Below, piece after piece: positions 9,106-17,639 of a DNA stretch of 57,778 bases. Made by a program: the position numbers and the translations under genes. The first letter of the stretch is position 1; each line of letters starts with the position of its first letter. Below the pieces are notes generated by a model, which was not told where the DNA came from, made no database searches, and saw only the letters and a list, made by a program, of their open reading frames with translations. This stretch comes from Fischerella muscicola PCC 7414 (lineage in GTDB: Bacteria > Cyanobacteriota > Cyanobacteriia > Cyanobacteriales > Nostocaceae): the NCBI RefSeq assembly GCF_000317205.1, contig NZ_AJLK01000170.1, forward strand, positions 1-57,778, written 5' to 3'.

Positions 9106-9180
9106 TGTAGTTCACGATGCCTATAGCTTCGATAAATCTCCCTGTTACTATAAGGAAGTTAGTAACTAGGTTATGAAACT

Positions 9181-9831
9181 GTGCTTCGGTCGGTGAAAAG
9201 AGTTACCAAATCACTTCGGCAGGTGCGAGATGCAGAGTTGACGCAACAGCAAATTTTGGATGCCGCAGAATTGGAATTTGCGCGGCATGGGTTAAAAGGC
9301 GCTCGCATGGGTGCGATCGCTAAAGGTGCTAACGTGACAACTGCTACGCTTCATTACTATTTTGAGAACAAAGAAGGTTTGTATAAAGCAGTGTTGCAAC
9401 GTCCAATTGATGAAGTTCAGGCAATGGTAAGCCAACTCAATCTTGATCATTTGGCGCCTGAAGACGCTTTGGTGCAAATTATTCGCTTAGCGATCGCCCA
9501 TGAAGCCACGAACCCGTATCGCCAAATGCTTTGGTTTCAAGAAGCTAGCCAAAATCAAGGCTTGTATTTCAAGCAGAGTAATGTTCAAAGCTTACACGAA
9601 CCTCTGATCAAGGTTCTGGAACGTGGTATGTCAACAGGATGTTTTCGTCCAATCGACCCATATTTAACCCTAACCCACATCCTCAGCGTTTGCCTTTTTT
9701 ACTTCACAGTTCATGAAAACTGGAAACACCTAACTCCAGAAATAGATCGCCTCAGTCCAGAAATGATAGAAAAGCACACCGAGGCAGCGATCGCATTTAT
9801 CTTGGCAGCCGTCAAGAAAATAGGGATGTAA
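9181..9831 (+). CDS. TetR/AcrR family transcriptional regulator
   Basis: The product of up to 216 residues has an N-terminal TetR helix-turn-helix: QQQILDAAELEFARHGLKGA, then MGAIAKGANVTTATLHYYFENKEGLYKAVL. An all-helical ligand domain follows. It is divergent from the Rieske oxygenase gene, with a 20-bp palindrome between, so it is probably that gene's ligand-responsive repressor. The start is uncertain: GTG 9181 or GTG 9193. A 7-codon frame starting ATG near 9174 ends in TGA overlapping the GTG at 9193, so coupled translation from 9193 is possible. Its effector is unknown. Confidence 0.85.
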   Translation: MLRSVKRVTKSLRQVRDAELTQQQILDAAELEFARHGLKGARMGAIAKGANVTTATLHYYFENKEGLYKAVLQRPIDEVQAMVSQLNLDHLAPEDALVQIIRLAIAHEATNPYRQMLWFQEASQNQGLYFKQSNVQSLHEPLIKVLERGMSTGCFRPIDPYLTLTHILSVCLFYFTVHENWKHLTPEIDRLSPEMIEKHTEAAIAFILAAVKKIGM

Positions 9832-9998
9832 GCAATACGATTTGGTTAAAGGGAGGAGTCAGAGTGCGTACCACCAACTACTGATAACTGATAACTGATC
9901 ACTGATAACTGTTAAAGACTCTGCCAAAAGGTGAGACTTGTCCTGTATTTATGTAGTATTTTTGGTGAAAGCCCGTCTTTATACATAACATTACTCCA

Positions 9999-10760
9999 AT
10001 GAAACAGCTCCTCTGTCAATTATTGAATTGGAAAAAACATATCCAATGGATAATGTCAAAATTAGAAGGATTGAGAATTTCTGCCTTCTGCCTTGTGCTC
10101 ATAGTTTCTGCATTTTTTGCTACACCAGCTTTCGCTACAGGTGTATATGAAATGCCCAATTTCACACCTAATACTTGGGTTGTAGACCAAGCTGAAGTTA
10201 TTAGTCGTGTTAATGAAGGCAAGATTAGTAGTGCCTTAGAAGATTTAGCAAAGAAAACTGGCAATGAAGTAAGATTTGTGACTGTCCGTCGTTTAGATTA
10301 TGGTGAAACCCCGGAAAGCTTTACGAAAGCATTGTTTGAAAAATGGTTTCCGACAATAGAAGCACAAGCCAATCAAACTTTATTAATGATTGATACCGTT
10401 ACTAACGGTGCTGCTATTATCAGTGGCGATCGCGTTAAGTCCGTACTCACAGACGAAATTGCCAAAAGTGTGGCAGATGAAACCCTAATGGCGCCTTTAC
10501 GAGAAGGTGACAAATATAATCAAGCGTTTTTAGATGCTAGCGATCGCTTAGTCGCTGTACTTTCTGGTGAACCCGATCCTGGCCCACCCCAAATAGTGGA
10601 AAAAGTGCAGGTAGAAGGAACCTTTGGGAAAACAGAAGAAGCCGATAAAGGCAATGCGATCGCTTGGGTAGTGGGACTTTTAATTGCTGCCACTGTCATC
10701 CCAATGGCGACTTATTACATTTACCTAGCTGTTCAACCATCATCTTCTGATGGTCAGTAG
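9999..10760 (+). CDS. psb32: TPM-domain photosystem II repair protein Psb32
   Basis: The 253-residue protein has an N-terminal signal/anchor (hydrophobic FCLVLIVSAFFATPAFA, residues about 32-47). A TPM (TLP18.3/Psb32/MOLO-1) domain follows, including VYEMPNFTPNTWVVDQAEVIS and VRFVTVRRLDYGETPESF. A C-terminal membrane helix (AIAWVVGLLIAATVIPMATYYIYLAV) ends it. In cyanobacteria and chloroplasts this protein sits in the thylakoid lumen and aids photosystem II repair. The ATG at 9999 is the likely start, though a later Met (about 10053) is possible. Its last two codons and stop are included in a tandem duplication. Confidence 0.85.
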   Translation: MKQLLCQLLNWKKHIQWIMSKLEGLRISAFCLVLIVSAFFATPAFATGVYEMPNFTPNTWVVDQAEVISRVNEGKISSALEDLAKKTGNEVRFVTVRRLDYGETPESFTKALFEKWFPTIEAQANQTLLMIDTVTNGAAIISGDRVKSVLTDEIAKSVADETLMAPLREGDKYNQAFLDASDRLVAVLSGEPDPGPPQIVEKVQVEGTFGKTEEADKGNAIAWVVGLLIAATVIPMATYYIYLAVQPSSSDGQ

Positions 10761-10956
10761 TTGTTTGTTGGTTGTTGTTTGTTGTTTGGAATAACCACCA
10801 ACAAACAACTAACAACCATTAACCAACAACTAATCTTGAACATACTCTTGCCCTGGTCAGTAGTTGTTTGTTGGTTGTTGTTTGTTGTTTGGAATAACCA
10901 CCAACAAACAACTAACAACCATTAACCAACAACTAATCTTGAACATACTCTTGCCC
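10751..10956. repeat. Exact 103-bp tandem duplication between convergent genes
   Basis: Bases 10751-10853 and 10854-10956 are identical. Each unit contains the end of psb32 (GGTCAGTAG), a long imperfect inverted repeat of GTTGTTTGTTGG / CCAACAAACAAC type, and the 3' end of the convergent DUF4346-like gene. Identity across the whole unit implies a recent duplication. The inverted repeat could act as a two-way terminator. Confidence 0.9.
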
Positions 10957-11316
10957 TGTCACCAAAGCAATCTCAGCACGAACAAATTCTCGACCTAAAT
11001 AAGCTGCATGATCTAGCTGAGTCACGGGACAGGGTTTTGTTTGTTCAAATATTTGCACACATAATTCTTTTGCTGTCCTTCCTGTAAATACCGTTGTGTG
11101 AGTTCGTTCTACTTTTCCTCGTGCCGGAATTACTTTTCCTGTTTCTGGATCTACTGCCAAACCATGCTCATCAATTACATTTGTGAAATGCTTGGCACAA
11201 ATCAGCCCTGTTTCTCTCTCTAAGTAAATAATGAAATATCCACCGGGATCAAGATCAATATGACGCTGAGAAAGTTTATTATCTATTTGCGCTATATCTT
11301 CCAATTTCAAACCCAT
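10933..11316 (-). CDS. DUF4346-like conserved protein
   Basis: The 127-residue product contains LDPGGYFIIYLERETGLICA, then AKHFTNVIDEHGLAVDPETG, and ends with a helical region (DHAAYLGREFVRAEIALVTG). This resembles the DUF4346 family, found in cyanobacteria and elsewhere fused to pterin-related enzymes. Here it stands alone and its function is unknown. The stop codon lies inside the second copy of the 103-bp duplication, so the last codons also exist as a detached copy upstream. It is convergent with psb32. Confidence 0.65.
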   Translation of the reverse strand: MGLKLEDIAQIDNKLSQRHIDLDPGGYFIIYLERETGLICAKHFTNVIDEHGLAVDPETGKVIPARGKVERTHTTVFTGRTAKELCVQIFEQTKPCPVTQLDHAAYLGREFVRAEIALVTGQEYVQD

Positions 11317-11417
11317 ACGTACCGTGAAAATTAACTTGACTCAGGGATTTTTTTACCCTTTCTCAAGTTTAATTCCTATCTACCTCTAAGTAGTCTATTG
11401 CAGAAGAATTTTAGGCT

Positions 11418-12599
11418 TCAATTATATTTTTGAGAAAAGGGTAATTCTGCATTGATTGCTTCAATTTCTTCTTGTTCGAGTTCATTTACTTCAGCGATGT
11501 AAGAACACAAAATTTGTCGCAAACGATTGTTGTAAAAACGATGCAAACTATGGTTAGGCATTGCTGGAAAACCACGGCGTTTTTTGTGGCGTCCGCCTGC
11601 ACCAGGATCAAAAATTTGGATACCGTTAGCGATCGCCCATTCAATCGGGGCATAATAACAAGCATTAAAATGTAAACAATCTATTTCTTGAAAACTACCC
11701 CAGTAGCGCCCATACATCCTATCGCCCTTAAATAAACAAAAAGACATCCCCATTGGTTGACGCTGATTGTGTTCGTTATATGCAGCGAAAAATAAAACGC
11801 GATCGCGATAATTATCATGTAACTGCTCAAAAAATCGCTTGGTTAGATATTTACTACCCCACCAGCCAAATTTATCGCAAGTATCTGCATAAAACTCGTA
11901 CATTAACCCAAATAAAGACTTGGGAATTTCCTCCCCACTCAAGGGTTGTAGTCGCAAACCAGCCTTTTCTACCGCTTTACGTTCTCGCTTGATATTGCGG
12001 CGCTGGTTAGCGTTAAATACTCCTAGATAATCATCGAAAGTTTGAAAACTAAGATTCTCCCAAATATAGCTATGATGCAGCCAAGCAGTAAAACCACAGC
12101 GTTCTAAAACAGGACGCCATTGGGGATCTACATAGAGAAAATGGCAACCAGAAATCCGATGTTTTGAGCAAAAAGCATCAATTTCATGCACCATAATTGC
12201 TGTAATCTCATCTTCATCTTCCCCAGGCGCAATTAAAAATCGATAGCCTTCAGCAGGGGTAAACGGTGACATACCCAACATTTTTGGGTAATATTCCACA
12301 CCTATACGTTGCGCCAAATCAGCCCATTGGTGATCAAACACAAATTCACCATAACTGTGTCCTTTCAGGTAAAGTGGAGCAGCAGCAATGAGTGTTCTGT
12401 CTCGCCACAAGGTGAGGTGATTAGGCAACCAACCAGTTTTAGCTGTAGCGCTACCTGAAGTTTCCAAATTGTTCAGCCAGTTCCACTCTAAAAATGGGGT
12501 TGTCAGTGGTAGTGCTAAAGCATCCCAAGCGGGTTGGGGAACTTCGGCAATTTTATTGATCCAAGCAACAGAGTAGCGAGGCTTTTGTTGTTCCACCAT
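11418..12599 (-). CDS. FemAB/GNAT-like acyltransferase (DUF482, PF04339 type)
   Basis: The 393-residue protein has the features of the PF04339 family: NWLNNLETSGSATAKTGWLP near the start, APLYLKGHSYGEFVFDHQWA, and LMYEFYADTCDKFGWWGSKYL. It ends with GIQIFDPGAGGRHKKRRGF. Relatives have a doubled GNAT fold like FemX/FemAB peptidyltransferases; the substrate is not known. I chose ATG 12599 because GGAAG lies about 7 nt upstream and the longer frame would start with TTG. Repeats begin directly upstream. Confidence 0.85.
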   Translation of the reverse strand: MVEQQKPRYSVAWINKIAEVPQPAWDALALPLTTPFLEWNWLNNLETSGSATAKTGWLPNHLTLWRDRTLIAAAPLYLKGHSYGEFVFDHQWADLAQRIGVEYYPKMLGMSPFTPAEGYRFLIAPGEDEDEITAIMVHEIDAFCSKHRISGCHFLYVDPQWRPVLERCGFTAWLHHSYIWENLSFQTFDDYLGVFNANQRRNIKRERKAVEKAGLRLQPLSGEEIPKSLFGLMYEFYADTCDKFGWWGSKYLTKRFFEQLHDNYRDRVLFFAAYNEHNQRQPMGMSFCLFKGDRMYGRYWGSFQEIDCLHFNACYYAPIEWAIANGIQIFDPGAGGRHKKRRGFPAMPNHSLHRFYNNRLRQILCSYIAEVNELEQEEIEAINAELPFSQKYN

Positions 12600-12620
12600 C
12601 GCGAGCTTCCGATACAAAAG

Positions 12621-13189
12621 TTAATAATTTATTTTACCTATTGTGGTGGGGATCGGGAGGTGGGGGGCTAGGGGTCCCCACTTTGTGGGGTTGGGGGGCA
12701 ATGGGGAACTCACCGGTCCCCTGGAGGGGATTAGGGGCAGTGGGGGGCTAGGGGTCCCCACTTTGTGGGGTTGGGGGGCAATGGGGAGATGGGGAGATGG
12801 GGTGTGAGGGGTGTGAGAAGTGTGTAGACGCGTAGCAGTGAGGGGGTCGCAGTCTTGGACGCCACGTGACGCCACGTGCTACAACTCTTGGAACCCCCCT
12901 TCTCGCGCTGCCTCACCACCGCAGTGGCTGGGCTTTGGGTCACGTAGACGCGCTCATAGGCTTAAGGTAAGGGGAAGGGTATGCGAACCCCCGTAGACGG
13001 GCGAAGCCCGGCTTCTCGTACGCCGTAAGGCGTTCTCGTAGGGTAGAGTACGCGGAGGACTTCGGTGCAGGGTGGGGTGTGAGGAGTGTGGGAATAACCA
13101 CTAACCACTGTAGAGACGTGCCATGGCACGTCTGGTACAACAACCAACAACCAACAACCAACAACCAACAACCAACAATCAACCATTAA
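12621..13189. repeat. Repeat mosaic between the acyltransferase and ribD-type genes
   Basis: This 569-bp gap has no gene. It contains a 48-bp direct repeat (12660-12707 and 12740-12787, offset 80), each copy holding the hairpin GGGGTCCCC...GGGG. G-rich tandem runs (GGGGAGAT, GGTGTGAG) follow. Next come several TAGACGC/GCGAAGCCCGGCTTC-type palindromic fragments, one copy of the AGACGTGCCATGGCACGTCT palindrome (13114-13133), and a run of CAACCAACAAC repeats against the next gene. All are typical dispersed repeats of filamentous cyanobacteria. Confidence 0.75.
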
Positions 13190-13873
13190 CTAACGAACAA
13201 TTCGATAATGAAGAAAAACTTCTTGCCCTACAGTATTAACTTCTAGAAGTTGTAACTGGGGAGCTAATTTTGATGAAAATCCTTTGCCTCCTACTGGTGT
13301 AGGCGCACCAGTACCACCTAAAATTAAGGGACAAATGGTCAGCCAGAGTTCATCTATTAAATCTAATTCCAGCATAGAGGCAACTAATTCACCACCACCT
13401 AGTATTGCTAATTGTGCTACACCTAATTTTGATAGATGCTCCAGGGCTGCTGCAATGTCAATTTTTCCCTCTTCTGTTTCCAATACCAGGATCTGCTCAA
13501 ATTCAGGTCGTTTATGCCAAAAAAACGCCCCTGTGGTTGTGGTGAGCAACCAACGTTTAATCGACTGCTGAAAAAAGCGAATTTCCGGATTCAGGTTGGC
13601 AGTGTGTGTAATTACTATCTGTACTGGTTGAAGGGGTTTACCCCCTTGTATTCGATTTTGCAGCAGTTGTGGATTCGTTACTGTTAGTGTTGTACCGTAA
13701 GCGCGGAGAGTATCAGCACCAAATAAGACTGCATCAGCAGCAGCGATTTTGCTTTCTAGGTGTGCTTTATCGCTATTGGAGCCAAAGCGAGCAGGCGATC
13801 GCGTAACATCAGCTATCTTGCCATCTGCACTCATGGCTAAAACTACCGTAGTATAAGGTCGATATTTTATCAT
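13190..13873 (-). CDS. RibD C-terminal-type reductase (riboflavin-pathway family)
   Basis: The 227-residue protein is a stand-alone RibD C-terminal domain with a dihydrofolate-reductase-like fold: YTTVVLAMSADGKIADVTRSP, FGSNSDKAHLESKIAAADAVLFGADTLRA (split across the window of the motif), and LAILGGGELVASMLELDLIDELWLTI. Related enzymes reduce the ribosylamino-pyrimidine intermediate of riboflavin with NADPH. No deaminase domain is fused. Whether it serves riboflavin synthesis or another pteridine-like substrate cannot be told. The 3' end abuts the CAACAAC repeat run. Confidence 0.85.
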   Translation of the reverse strand: MIKYRPYTTVVLAMSADGKIADVTRSPARFGSNSDKAHLESKIAAADAVLFGADTLRAYGTTLTVTNPQLLQNRIQGGKPLQPVQIVITHTANLNPEIRFFQQSIKRWLLTTTTGAFFWHKRPEFEQILVLETEEGKIDIAAALEHLSKLGVAQLAILGGGELVASMLELDLIDELWLTICPLILGGTGAPTPVGGKGFSSKLAPQLQLLEVNTVGQEVFLHYRIVR

Positions 13874-14164
13874 TGATTTTTTTGTATATTTTTTCTCTGA
13901 ATGTTTTTAACTTTAGATTCTCAAAAATAATGATACTGGCACACTCCTGTTTACAACTAATTTCGCTACTTTATTTGCATCGAATTAAAGTTGCAATTAG
14001 AACTAGTTGCTTTCAGTGTTTGTGTAAAATAAATTTTTTTGCTAACCAGCTATATGATGGTTTAAAATTTTTGGCAACAACCAATATTCATTGCTTAATA
14101 TTATTAGTTAATTTAATTGCATTTGGTTGCTGTTGTGGTTTGCAAATGCCAAGTGAGAGTGCCG

Positions 14165-16114
14165 ATGGCTAAGCAGCGTCAATCCTCCTTTAGGAGGATT
14201 TTAGTATCAAAGATTTTGCTCCTGTCTGTTCCAGTTTTATTGATAGGTGAAACAGTCGCCTACCAAAAAGCACGTTATAGCCTGCTAGAAACCGCCCGTC
14301 AAAATTTAACAGCAAGTGCCGTTCTCAAGGGAGAAAAGATTGCAGATACACTCGCTGCTTTAAAAGCAAATTTGCTCAGTGCTACTAAAACCCAGGTAAT
14401 TCAATCAGGTACAATTCCTCAAATAGAAGAGTTTCTAAATCAGCTAGCACAACAGCAACCACGGCAAATTGAATGCATACAATTAGTCAATTCTAATAGC
14501 GATACGATTAGTGCTAGTACGTGCGGCAAAGAACCAATCAGTCAATTAAATTCTTCTTTTTCTGATCACGGATTAGAAGTAAAGCTATTACCACCAAATT
14601 TCAATACCACTGGGAATAAAGATGAACAAAGTAAACTAAAGTTACTATTATCAGCACCAGTTTATGATCTTGCTGGGCAATGGCGCTACAATTTAGTCTT
14701 CAAATCAACAGTGCTACGCGAAAAAATCAAAAATAAACCTGGCTTACTGACAGGATCAACAGTAGTTATTGCTGAAAATGGAATAATTCTAGCACATCCA
14801 ATTGCTGGTCGAATTGGTACTAATATTGCCCAGCATATAGATGCTTCACGTCTACAAATGATTGTGAAAAATGCCATTGCTGGTGAGCAAGATACTCTAC
14901 ATTTATTTTTTGATAAAGAGGGAGAAGAATTACTCGCTGGTTACACTGCTATTGACAGTCCAATCATCCAAGGAAAACAGCAAAGGTGGGTGATTTTAGC
15001 GGTTACTAGTCTGGACAATGCTTTATATGATTTAGGACAAATCAAACTAATTTTGATTGTTTTGACAGTTGGCTTAATTGGTGCTAGCGTGGTGGCAGCT
15101 TTATATCTAGCTCGTTGCTTGGCTCTTCCTGTGGAAGAATTGCGCGACTATGCTCTTAATCTCCACAGTCACCACAGTACAGTACCAGTCCCGCGTAACT
15201 TAAAAATTCGAGAGTTTAATCAACTAGCCCAAGCCCTGGATCAAATGCTAGAACGTCTCAAAGCTTGGGCAGAAGAAGTAGAAATAGCTTGGAAAGAAGC
15301 AAAAACCGCTAACCAGAGTAAAAGTCAGTTTCTGGCGGCAACTTCTCATGAATTGAGAAATCCATTACACATTATTATTAATTGTATTCGCCTAGTTCGA
15401 GATGACTTGTGTGATGACCGAGAAGAAGAACTCGAGTTCCTTAAGCGCGCTGATGATACAGCAATTCACTTACTAGGTATTATTAATGAATTGCTTGATA
15501 TTTCCAAAATAGAAGCTGGAAAACTCTCTGTATCTTTAGAACCAATTGACCTGCAACAATTACTAAAAGAGGTCATCAATTTGCAATCTGTGAATATTCA
15601 ACAAAAAGGCTTGCAGTTAAATATTCCTCAACAGATGAACGAGTTGATCTTGGTGAATGCTGACTCAGCCAAACTGAAGCAGGTATTAATTAATATTATC
15701 GGTAATGCTACTAAATTTACTGATGAGGGTAGCATCACAATCACAACAGAAATTCAACAAATTGATGGTAAATCCCAAGTGATTGTTACTGTTCAAGATA
15801 CAGGTGTGGGCATTGACCCTGCCCAGCAACAGAAGCTATTTCGCCCGTTTGTCATGGTAGATGATGGTACTACACGCAAATTTGGCGGTACAGGGCTGGG
15901 ACTAGCTATTTCACGCAACTTAATTGAACTGATGGGAGGTAGGATCACCCTTGAAAGTAGAGGTATCAATCAAGGTACAACAGTGAAAATTATTTTACCT
16001 TTGATAGATACCCACCAGGAGAACACAGAAGATGGAGAATTAAACTCTCTTAGCCAAAAACCAGAACTCAGTAATGATTTGTATTCAGTACAACAAGTTT
16101 GCCATTCTGGTTAA
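14165..16114 (+). CDS. Membrane sensor histidine kinase (extracytoplasmic sensor, HAMP, HisKA, HATPase)
   Basis: The 649-residue kinase has an N-terminal membrane helix (ILVSKILLLSVPVLLIG). A periplasmic sensor of about 270 residues follows, probably of dCache type, then a second helix (LILIVLTVGLIGASVVAALYL). A HAMP-like linker, coiled coil and H-box (SHELRNPLHIIINCIRL) come next, followed by the N-box (IIGNATKFTDEG), G1 (DTGVGI) and G2 ([10 protein letters not shown]). There is no receiver domain and no response regulator nearby, so the partner is unknown. I chose ATG 14165 (MAKQRQSSFRR) over the upstream ATG because a charged segment before the helix is normal. Its last 47 bp overlap the opposing oxidoreductase gene. 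Confidence 0.88.
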   Translation: MAKQRQSSFRRILVSKILLLSVPVLLIGETVAYQKARYSLLETARQNLTASAVLKGEKIADTLAALKANLLSATKTQVIQSGTIPQIEEFLNQLAQQQPRQIECIQLVNSNSDTISASTCGKEPISQLNSSFSDHGLEVKLLPPNFNTTGNKDEQSKLKLLLSAPVYDLAGQWRYNLVFKSTVLREKIKNKPGLLTGSTVVIAENGIILAHPIAGRIGTNIAQHIDASRLQMIVKNAIAGEQDTLHLFFDKEGEELLAGYTAIDSPIIQGKQQRWVILAVTSLDNALYDLGQIKLILIVLTVGLIGASVVAALYLARCLALPVEELRDYALNLHSHHSTVPVPRNLKIREFNQLAQALDQMLERLKAWAEEVEIAWKEAKTANQSKSQFLAATSHELRNPLHIIINCIRLVRDDLCDDREEELEFLKRADDTAIHLLGIINELLDISKIEAGKLSVSLEPIDLQQLLKEVINLQSVNIQQKGLQLNIPQQMNELILVNADSAKLKQVLINIIGNATKFTDEGSITITTEIQQIDGKSQVIVTVQDTGVGIDPAQQQKLFRPFVMVDDGTTRKFGGTGLGLAISRNLIELMGGRITLESRGINQGTTVKIILPLIDTHQENTEDGELNSLSQKPELSNDLYSVQQVCHSG

Positions 16115-17153
16115 GTGATTCTGTCAGGGCAGCGAGAATATTTACTAACTGCGTTCCTACCCAACCAGATGAAACCATGCAAGGAGTATTGTTGTGGATG
16201 CAATGAACAAAGCGATCGCATACTCGTTTTAATGGTTCATTTTTTTCGATTTGCAGCACTTGTTGGCTTTGATTGACAGGAATAAAATGATTGCTTTGCA
16301 TTTCTAACTCGCCATGCAGCAGGGTTAAAGGTGATGTAGCTGACATTTCATCAAAAATTAAACTTCCGCGACTACCTACAACTACTAAACGTCGCTGCTT
16401 ATCAGGATTGAGCCAACATAAATGAATATAAGCTTGAAAACCATTAGGGTAGGTTAGTGTCACCCAAACTAAGTCGGCTAATCCTAATAGGGAGATGGGG
16501 TGATGGGGTGATGGGGTGGTGGTTCTCCGCACCTTCTCTTGTAGCCACACCCTACCCGATGCTTGTACACTCACTGGTTGTTGACCTAACCAACTGTTGA
16601 ATATAGCAATATCGTGAATAGCTAAGTCCCATAGGGCATCAACATCTTGGCGGACTGGCCCTAAGTGGGTACGGCAAGCATAGCCGTAGCGCAAATCCCC
16701 TAATTTTCCCTCTTGAACAATAGCTTGCCCTCGTTCCACTGCTGGATGAAATAGATAGGTATGATCAACCATGAGTTGCCGTTGCCGTTTTTGGGCTAGC
16801 TGACAGAGTTCATGACATTCCTTTAGGTTTAAAGTTAAAGGTTTCTCTGCTAAAACATGGTATCCCCAATCTAAAGCGTTAGTAATTAGAGAATAATGTG
16901 TGCTAGCAGGAGTAGCAATTACTACTGCATCTAAATCTGTTATTTGCTTAATTTTATGCCATTCGGTGGTTAATAATACAGTTTCTTCTGTCTTATTACT
17001 TAAGAAATATTGACGTTGTATCGTTGCCAAACGCTCTAAATTGGGGTCTACCACTGCTGCAACCGTAACCTGGGGATGTTCTAGAAAATTCCGCAGCAAA
17101 TGCACGCCCCAACGTCCTACTCCAACAACAGCGATTTTAATTTGATTAGTCAT
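16068..17153 (-). CDS. Gfo/Idh/MocA family NAD(P)-dependent oxidoreductase
   Basis: The 361-residue protein starts with the Rossmann signature IAVVGVGRWGVHLLRNFLEH. It carries ATPASTHYSLITNALDWGYHVLAEKPLTLNLKE (in two parts), including the family's catalytic-type EKP. Next are DHTYLFHPAVERGQ and DLAIHDIAIFNSWLG. Members act on sugars, inositol or their derivatives; the substrate here is not identifiable. A segment T-T-T-P-S-P-H-H-P-I-S-L after about residue 210 is encoded by a GGTGATGGG-type repeat and looks like an in-frame insertion. The 3' end overlaps the sensor kinase end by 47 bp. Confidence 0.88.
   Translation of the reverse strand: MTNQIKIAVVGVGRWGVHLLRNFLEHPQVTVAAVVDPNLERLATIQRQYFLSNKTEETVLLTTEWHKIKQITDLDAVVIATPASTHYSLITNALDWGYHVLAEKPLTLNLKECHELCQLAQKRQRQLMVDHTYLFHPAVERGQAIVQEGKLGDLRYGYACRTHLGPVRQDVDALWDLAIHDIAIFNSWLGQQPVSVQASGRVWLQEKVRRTTTPSPHHPISLLGLADLVWVTLTYPNGFQAYIHLCWLNPDKQRRLVVVGSRGSLIFDEMSATSPLTLLHGELEMQSNHFIPVNQSQQVLQIEKNEPLKRVCDRFVHCIHNNTPCMVSSGWVGTQLVNILAALTESLNQNGKLVVLNTNHY
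16493..16524 (-). repeat. In-frame GATGGGGT repeat inside the Gfo/Idh/MocA gene
   Basis: Tandem GGTGATGGG-type units on the plus strand read on the coding strand as P-S-P-H-H-P-I. This is the same repeat as the intergenic ones at about 39880 and the one inside egtB at 53380. The reading frame is kept. Confidence 0.7.
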
Positions 17154-17639
17154 TAGTTAAGTGTCAAGAGTCAAGAGTAAAGACGTGAACTCCTAAGAAA
17201 CACGGGTGTAATACCGTTTCACTTTAAGGTTGATACATATGGGAAGATGTAGAGACGCGCTGTTTGAAGCGTCTGGGAGCGGGAGAGTGGGGGAGTTATT
17301 TGTATCAGGATTTTTGTAAAATGGTATAAGGGTGTTTCATTCATAGCGGGCGGCACACCACCTACTATGAATGAAAGGCAAATCCGTCAAATCCTCTTTC
17401 CTTCTGCCCTCTGCGGGGACCCCACAAATTCGCGATTCGGAGAGCAAATTTGTGGGGAACCCCTTCTGCCTTCTGCCACGGCGTTCCTTGAACGCGAGGC
17501 GCAGCTTTGCAAAGAGCGCCTCCTCTGCCTTGTTTCTTGAGAATGAGGAAGATCACGCCTCTACTCAATCGTGTGTAGTATATATAACTATCGTCAATTG
17601 TTAAATACGCTGGAATTTTAAGTTCTTACTTGAACTAAT
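17154..17639. repeat. Gap with repeats and a MITE-like element
   Basis: This 486-bp gap lacks a credible gene. It holds a MITE-like element at 17211-17327. Next is a TCATAG...CTATGA hairpin enclosing GGCGGCACACC (about 17340-17370), related to one near 48470. CTTCTGCC repeats and a GGGGACCCC...GGGGAACCCC hairpin-like segment (about 17415-17465) complete it. Open frames across it are repeat artefacts. Confidence 0.65.
17211..17327. mobile_element. MITE-like element with ATACC terminal inverted repeats
   Basis: The ends ATACCGTTTCAC and GTAAAATGGTAT are imperfect inverted repeats 117 bp apart. The left part (TTTCACTTTAAGGTTGATACAT) closely matches the left part of the element at 54428. The centre holds an AGACGCGC...GCGTCT stem of the same kind as the dispersed palindrome family. 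It has no ORF. Confidence 0.5.

Noticed and set aside
12940-13186. Minus-strand open frames ending in CWLLVVGCWLL-type peptides
   Set aside because: They are translations of the CAACCAACAAC repeat run.
13873-14172. 99-codon hydrophobic open frame before the sensor kinase
   Set aside because: AT-rich noncoding DNA readily gives such Phe/Leu/Ile-rich frames; no ribosome-binding site, no family.
17371-17604. Plus- and minus-strand open frames in the rnc downstream gap
   Set aside because: Both are made of CTTCTGCC and hairpin repeats; no coding evidence.
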